Part shown: positions 60,072 through 64,000 of the stretch, piece by piece
How the letters are laid out: every line of letters starts with the position of its first letter
How positions within the stretch are numbered: the first letter of the stretch is position 1
DNA from: Ectothiorhodospira shaposhnikovii
GTDB lineage: Bacteria > Pseudomonadota > Gammaproteobacteria > Ectothiorhodospirales > Ectothiorhodospiraceae
DNA length: 64,000 bases
Reading direction: 5' to 3'
NCBI RefSeq assembly: GCF_016584105.1
Contig: NZ_NRSM01000013.1
Span: forward strand, 1-64,000
Translations under genes and position numbers: made by a program
The notes under the pieces: generated by a model
Seen by the model: only the letters and a program-made list of their open reading frames with translations
The model's database searches: none
Told to the model about the DNA's origin: nothing

Positions 60072-61133
60072 TCAGTGCGCCTCCGTCACCTGGGCCTCGG
60101 CAAAGGTGGCCATGTGACACTGGATGTCGCAGGCCAGACGCAGCAGAGGCACCGACGTGGCGGCGCCGCTGGCCTCGCCCAGGCGCATGCCCAGATCCAG
60201 GACGGGATCGGCCGCCAGTGCCTCCATCAGCAGGCGATGGCCGGGTTCGGCGGAGGCATGGGCAAACAGCATCCAGTCCCGGGCACCGGGGCAGATGCGC
60301 ACCGTGGCCAGGGCCGCGGCGGAACTGATGAAACCATCCACCAGGATGGGCATGCCCATCTGGGCACAGGCCAGATAAGCACCACTCATGGCGGCAATCT
60401 CGAAGCCTCCGACCCGACGCAGGCATTCCACCGGGTCCGACAGGTTCTCCGCCCCATGCAGATGCAGGGCGCGACGCAGCACCTCCACCTTGTGCCGGAC
60501 ACCTTCCTGATTGAGCCCGGTGCCGGGTCCCGCCAGCACTTCCGGATCACGCCCCAAAAGCCCGCAGGCCACGGCCGCCGCCGCCGTGGTGTTACCGATG
60601 CCCATCTCTCCGGCCAGATAGAGCTGGGCACCGGCCAGACGGGCCCGTTCGGCACTGTGGCGGCCGGCATTCATGGCCTTCGCCAGCTGATGGGCATCCA
60701 TGGCTGGGCCTTCGACGAAGTTGGCGGTACCCGGCCCCAGACGCACATCCAGCACCTCCGGCATGGGCTCCAGTTCCACCACGGTCCCCAGGTTGATCAC
60801 TTCCAATGTCGCACCGATGGAGCGTGCCAGGACGCTGATTCCGGCCCCGCCGCGGGCAAAATTCCTGACCATCTCGGCGGTGACGGACTGGGGAAAGCGG
60901 GAAATCCCTTCGGCCGCCACGCCGTGATCACCGGCAAAGATGCTGATCCGCACCTCATCCACCCGCGGCTTGTCGGTGCTCTGCATCCCTGCCAGCCGGG
61001 TGGCCAGGGTTTCCAGGCGGCCCAGGGAACCCAGGGGTTTGGTGAGCTGGGTCTGTCGGTATTCCGCCGCGCGGCGGGCGGTCTCATCGATCTGCGCGGC
61101 GGGAACCTGCAGCCAGGGGGTTTCGTGATTCAA
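60072..61133 (-). CDS. cobT: Nicotinate-nucleotide-dimethylbenzimidazole phosphoribosyltransferase
   Basis: Makes alpha-ribazole phosphate for the lower ligand of cobalamin. 353 residues. It has RQTQLTKPLGSLGRLETLATRLAGMQ, AGDHGVAAEGISRFPQSVTAEMVRNFARGGAGISVLAR and GEMGIGNTTAAAAVACGLLG, which line the active site, and the catalytic Glu lies near the C-terminus. It overlaps cobU by 4 bp (ATGA). Confidence 0.97.
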   Translation of the reverse strand: MNHETPWLQVPAAQIDETARRAAEYRQTQLTKPLGSLGRLETLATRLAGMQSTDKPRVDEVRISIFAGDHGVAAEGISRFPQSVTAEMVRNFARGGAGISVLARSIGATLEVINLGTVVELEPMPEVLDVRLGPGTANFVEGPAMDAHQLAKAMNAGRHSAERARLAGAQLYLAGEMGIGNTTAAAAVACGLLGRDPEVLAGPGTGLNQEGVRHKVEVLRRALHLHGAENLSDPVECLRRVGGFEIAAMSGAYLACAQMGMPILVDGFISSAAALATVRICPGARDWMLFAHASAEPGHRLLMEALAADPVLDLGMRLGEASGAATSVPLLRLACDIQCHMATFAEAQVTEAH

Positions 61134-61654
61134 AGGGGTTCTCCTTTCAGTACATGTGGCAAGCCGGCCACGGTCAGGACGACGCGATCCGCACGGGCGG
61201 CCACCGCCTGATGCAGGCGTCCGGCATCATCGCAGAAACGACGGGTCAGTTCTCCCAGGGGCACGATGCCCATGCTGGTCTCATTGCTGACCATGATCAC
61301 ACGGCCGGGCAGACGGGGCAAGACCGCCAGAAAATCCTCCTGTTCCCGGGCGCAGGTCTGTGCGTCCTCATCCCATAACAGATGAGTCAGCCAGAGGGTG
61401 AGGCAGTCCACCAGCAGGCAATGCCCGGGACGGGCATGGCGGGCCAGTATCGCCGCCAGATCGGCCCCGCTCTCCACCAGCGCCCAGTCCGACGGACGAC
61501 GCTCCCGATGGTGGCGGATGCGCGCATGCATTTCCTCGTCTTCACCGGGGCGGGCGGTGGCCACGTAGGTCACCGGCAGACCGCTCTCCAGGGCCAGACG
61601 CTCGGCCAGGGCGCTCTTGCCGGAACGGACACCGCCCAGAATCAGTTCTTTCAT
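61130..61654 (-). CDS. cobU: Adenosylcobinamide kinase/guanylyltransferase CobU (CobP)
   Basis: Phosphorylates adenosylcobinamide and transfers GMP to it. 174 residues. P-loop LGGVRSGKSALAERLA (residues 5-20). His in the RHHRERRPSDW segment is the guanylylation site region, then LLVDCLTLWLTHLL and VMVSNETSMGIVPLGELTRRFCDDAGRLHQ. It overlaps both neighbours by 4 bp. Confidence 0.96.
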   Translation of the reverse strand: MKELILGGVRSGKSALAERLALESGLPVTYVATARPGEDEEMHARIRHHRERRPSDWALVESGADLAAILARHARPGHCLLVDCLTLWLTHLLWDEDAQTCAREQEDFLAVLPRLPGRVIMVSNETSMGIVPLGELTRRFCDDAGRLHQAVAARADRVVLTVAGLPHVLKGEPL

Positions 61655-62697
61655 CGGTCAACCCCTCCTCGCCCATGCCCGGTACCCACCCGGGCCACCC
61701 GGGCCAGCGCAACCTCCAGCCGCTGCCACTGGACCTCATCGGCCGGCAGACCAAAGCGCAGACTCAAGGGATCGGTGAACAACCGGGTGAGAATGGCTTC
61801 CCGGCGCAGCCCCTGATGGATCTGCCGGGCGTGGGGGGTACGCACCCACTGGAACAAATCGGTCCCGCCGTCAGGCACCAGACCGTGCTCGCTCAGACAG
61901 CCCTGCAAACGACGTTCGGAAGCGGCCAGCAAGGCGCGAGTCCGTATCTGCCAGTCCCGGTCCTCCAGCGCCCGGGTGGCCACCCAGCGCGAGGGACCGC
62001 TCAGGCACCAGGGTCCCAGGCGGGCGGACAGGCGTGCCAGCAGGGGCGCTTCCGCCAGGACGAACCCCACCCTCGCCCCGGCCAGACCAAAGAACTTGCC
62101 CAGGGAGCGCAGGACCACCAGGCCGGGCCGGGGGCAGAGTGGAGCCAGCCCCAGGTCCGGGGTGGCATCCATGAAGGCCTCGTCCACCACCAGCCATCCG
62201 CCCCTGACCGCCAGGGCGGCCAGCCAGGACTGCAGCCGGGACGGCACGAAGGTGTCGCCGGTGGGGTTGTTGGGATGGACCAGCAGCAGGACATCCAGCC
62301 CGTCCAGACGGGATTCGATCTCCTCCGCGGCCAGCGTGATCACCTGGTGCCCCGCCATGCGCCAGGCATGGGCATGCTCGGCATAGCTGGGCTGCAGCAT
62401 CCCGACCCGTCGCCCGGCCGGCAACAGGCCTGGCAGGGCCTGAATCGCCGCCTGGGAGCCCGCCACCGGCAGCAGGGTGTCCGTGCCGTAATAGGCGGCC
62501 GCGGCCTGTTCCAGCCCATCGTCTTCCTCCGGCAGACGGGACCAGACCGATGCCGGCATCCCGTCGGGTACCGCCCAACCCACCGGATTGATACCGGTGG
62601 ACAGATCCAGCCAGCGGCTCAGGGGGATGCCCTCTTCCCGCGCCGCCTGACGCAGACGGCCGCCGTGGGGCAGTGTCACCGGGGTGGTCATGTTCAT
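61651..62697 (-). CDS. cobD: Threonine-phosphate decarboxylase CobD (PLP enzyme)
   Basis: Supplies aminopropanol phosphate for the nucleotide loop. The start at 62697 gives MNMTTPVTLPHGGRLRQAAREEGIPLSRWLDLSTGINP and 348 residues. PLP fold-type I motifs are VHPNNPTGDTF, VVDEAFMDATPDLGL and the Lys in VLRSLGKFFGLAGARVGFVLA. The LPHGG...LDLSTGINP start separates it from histidinol-phosphate aminotransferases. In some schemes this gene is named cobC. It lies 2 bp after cbiB and overlaps cobU by 4 bp. Confidence 0.93.
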   Translation of the reverse strand: MNMTTPVTLPHGGRLRQAAREEGIPLSRWLDLSTGINPVGWAVPDGMPASVWSRLPEEDDGLEQAAAAYYGTDTLLPVAGSQAAIQALPGLLPAGRRVGMLQPSYAEHAHAWRMAGHQVITLAAEEIESRLDGLDVLLLVHPNNPTGDTFVPSRLQSWLAALAVRGGWLVVDEAFMDATPDLGLAPLCPRPGLVVLRSLGKFFGLAGARVGFVLAEAPLLARLSARLGPWCLSGPSRWVATRALEDRDWQIRTRALLAASERRLQGCLSEHGLVPDGGTDLFQWVRTPHARQIHQGLRREAILTRLFTDPLSLRFGLPADEVQWQRLEVALARVARVGTGHGRGGVDR

Positions 62698-62699
62698 TG

Positions 62700-63617
62700 C
62701 TAAAGGCCCGTGATGGGGAAAAGGTGGCCGATCAGTATCAGCGACAGGAGGCACGCCAGCCAGATCCCCATCCCCCGCCGGATGAGATCCAGTGCCCGCC
62801 GGATGTCTTCGGGCCGGGCCGCCTGCCCCGCCCCCAGATCCGGACGCGGCTCCAGCCGACCGTGGTAGACCGCCGCCCCGCCCAGACGGATGCCCAGCGC
62901 CCCGGCGCCGGCAGCCATCACCGGGCCGGCATTGGGGCTTTTCCAGACCCGTCCCTGCCGTCGCCAGCAGTCAAGGCCGACCCGGGTGTGGCCCGCCAGG
63001 GCATAGGCCAGGGCGGTCAGGCGCGCCGGGATCCAGTTCATCACATCGTCCAGCCGGGCCGCCGCCCAGCCAAAGCGGCCATAGCGATCGGTACGATACC
63101 CCCACATGGCATCCAGGGTGTTCACCAGCCGGTAGGCCACCACCCCGGGCGCCCCGGCCACCAGAAACCAGAAAACCGGCGCAAACAGGGCATCGTTGCC
63201 GTTTTCCAGCACGGACTCCACGGTGGCCTTGCTGATGTCCTGTGCGTCCAGGGTCCGGGTATCCCGGCTGACCAGAAAGGCCACCCGTTCCCGGGCCTGA
63301 TCCAGGTGCCCCTGAGTCAGGGCATCGGCGATTCCCTTGCCGTGTTCGCCCAGGCTGCGCCAGCCGATGGCCAGATAGAGCAGAACCAGTTCGGCCACCC
63401 AGCCCCAGGGCGGCAGGGACACCAGCAGGGCCAGCAATACGAACGGGATCACCAGCATCGCCACCAGCCAGGCACCCCGGCGCCGGTCATCCCGATGGAA
63501 ACGGCGTTCGGCAGCATCCACCAGGGCACCGAAACCCACCAGCGGGTGCCAGCGGGGAGGCTCGCCCAGGAGCCGGTCCAGCAGCAACGCGGACAGCAGC
63601 AGGGCCAGGGTCAGCAT
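62700..63617 (-). CDS. cbiB: Adenosylcobinamide-phosphate synthase CbiB (CobD of the aerobic scheme)
   Basis: Membrane enzyme attaching the aminopropanol arm to adenosylcobyric acid. The start at 63617 gives MLTLALLLSALLLDRLLGEPPRWHPLVGFG, the conserved N-terminus, and 305 residues. Further blocks are DISKATVESVLENGNDALFAPVFWFLVAGAPGVVAYRLVNTLDAMWGYR and NWIPARLTALAYAL, with four or five TM helices. The frame is open upstream but lies inside cobB. It overlaps the cobB end by 7 bp. Confidence 0.96.
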   Translation of the reverse strand: MLTLALLLSALLLDRLLGEPPRWHPLVGFGALVDAAERRFHRDDRRRGAWLVAMLVIPFVLLALLVSLPPWGWVAELVLLYLAIGWRSLGEHGKGIADALTQGHLDQARERVAFLVSRDTRTLDAQDISKATVESVLENGNDALFAPVFWFLVAGAPGVVAYRLVNTLDAMWGYRTDRYGRFGWAAARLDDVMNWIPARLTALAYALAGHTRVGLDCWRRQGRVWKSPNAGPVMAAGAGALGIRLGGAAVYHGRLEPRPDLGAGQAARPEDIRRALDLIRRGMGIWLACLLSLILIGHLFPITGL

Positions 63618-64000
63618 GGCAGGTGCCCGCCCAGCAGGTGGCCGATCGCCTCCGGATTGGAGGGGAAATACAGATGGACATAACTGGCCGTGACGGGACC
63701 GAGGCGATACACCGGCTCCGCCGTGGCACGCCCGATGGGACTGCGGGCATGGGTCAGGGGCTCGATCCTCGCCGTCATGGCGGAATGGTGGAAGGTATGT
63801 CCCCGCAATGTGCCTTCCGGCAATTGCACCTCCTGGGGGCCAAGACCGGTCAGCCGGCCCTGCATCCGAGCCTCCCCCGGCAGCAGACCGGCCATGTCCG
63901 CCCCCTGCCCCGCCACATCCGACAATCGCTCCAGCAGATACAGCATGCCCCCGCACTCGGCCAGTATCGGGCGCCCGGCGCTGGCGTGGGAGAGCAGATC
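63611..64000 (-). CDS. cobB: Cobyrinic/hydrogenobyrinic acid a,c-diamide synthase, C-terminal part
   Basis: The last 129 residues of a CbiA/CobB-type glutamine amidotransferase; the gene continues past the right edge. The triad-I type glutaminase motif is visible as PILAECGGMLYLLERL, with the nucleophile Cys near the window end. RLTGLGPQEVQLPEGTLRGHTFHHSAM and the final SYVHLYFPSNPEAIGHLL are typical of CobB/CbiA. It is first of the visible cobalamin run and overlaps cbiB. Confidence 0.9.
   Translation of the reverse strand, partial: DLLSHASAGRPILAECGGMLYLLERLSDVAGQGADMAGLLPGEARMQGRLTGLGPQEVQLPEGTLRGHTFHHSAMTARIEPLTHARSPIGRATAEPVYRLGPVTASYVHLYFPSNPEAIGHLLGGHLPC

Noticed and set aside
60070..60426. 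Possible long N-terminal extension of cobC
   Set aside because: The stretch lies wholly inside cobT, is not conserved-looking, and a GTG with a good ribosome site starts the true phosphatase.
63618..63956. Possible N-terminal extension of cbiB
   Set aside because: It is an alternative frame of the cobB C-terminus; the conserved cbiB N-terminus begins at 63617.

Overview
The window looks like chromosomal DNA of a GC-rich, motile, phototrophic gammaproteobacterium, most likely a purple sulfur bacterium of the Ectothiorhodospiraceae/Chromatiaceae. The evidence is two sets of light-harvesting alpha/beta antenna genes, a PucC/LhaA-type carrier and bchL, next to a polar-type flagellar cluster (flgA-flgN, cheV, cheR, PilZ brake), gammaproteobacterial housekeeping genes (secDF-yajC-tgt-queA, smc-zipA-ligA, lysS-prfB, gltX) and a late-stage cobalamin operon. 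The genus is inferred from gene content only.

Left edge (1-2580): a small accessory island. It holds the 5' part of an IS630-type transposase, a hypothetical gene between 20-bp inverted repeats, a deleted IS91-family remnant whose 3' end is duplicated about 850 bp away, a DUF2442 gene with a truncated DUF4160 partner, a degenerate attC-like hairpin and a YoeB/Txe toxin fragment.

Core block 1 (2592-27403): protein export and queuosine synthesis (secF, secD, yajC, tgt, queA; later queF), tRNA-Leu(CAA), a DeaD-type RNA helicase, a PA3496-like small protein, a flagellar stator pair (motA, motB) downstream of smc-zipA-ligA, an Atm1-like ABC exporter, ATP-dependent PEP carboxykinase, an aminotransferase, lysS, and prfB with its programmed +1 frameshift.

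Flagellar block (27553-42971): cheV, cheR and flgBCDEFGHIJKL on the minus strand, and flgA, flgM, flgN and a PilZ gene on the plus strand. Near-consensus sigma-54 elements lie upstream of flgB and flgA. Sigma-28 elements lie upstream of flgM and, probably, cheV. This outlines a class II to class III hierarchy.

Photosynthesis block (43272-47421): two antenna gene pairs in opposite internal order (beta-alpha and alpha-beta). Each sits behind a matching promoter whose -10 lies inside a TGT-N12-ACA (PpsR/CrtJ-type) palindrome. One has an FNR-type box upstream and the other an IHF-type site. A PucC/LhaA-type carrier and bchL lie upstream. Next come a zinc-ribbon membrane protein and a large protein joining a degenerate KaiC-like domain to a PEP-synthase-type ATP-grasp region.

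Right part (51322-64000): gdhA, rnk, a soluble PAS/GAF diguanylate cyclase, tRNA-Glu(TTC), a small membrane protein, tRNA-Ala(GGC), gltX, and a tightly coupled cobalamin operon in the order cobB-cbiB-cobD-cobU-cobT-cobC-cobS, running off the right edge inside cobB.
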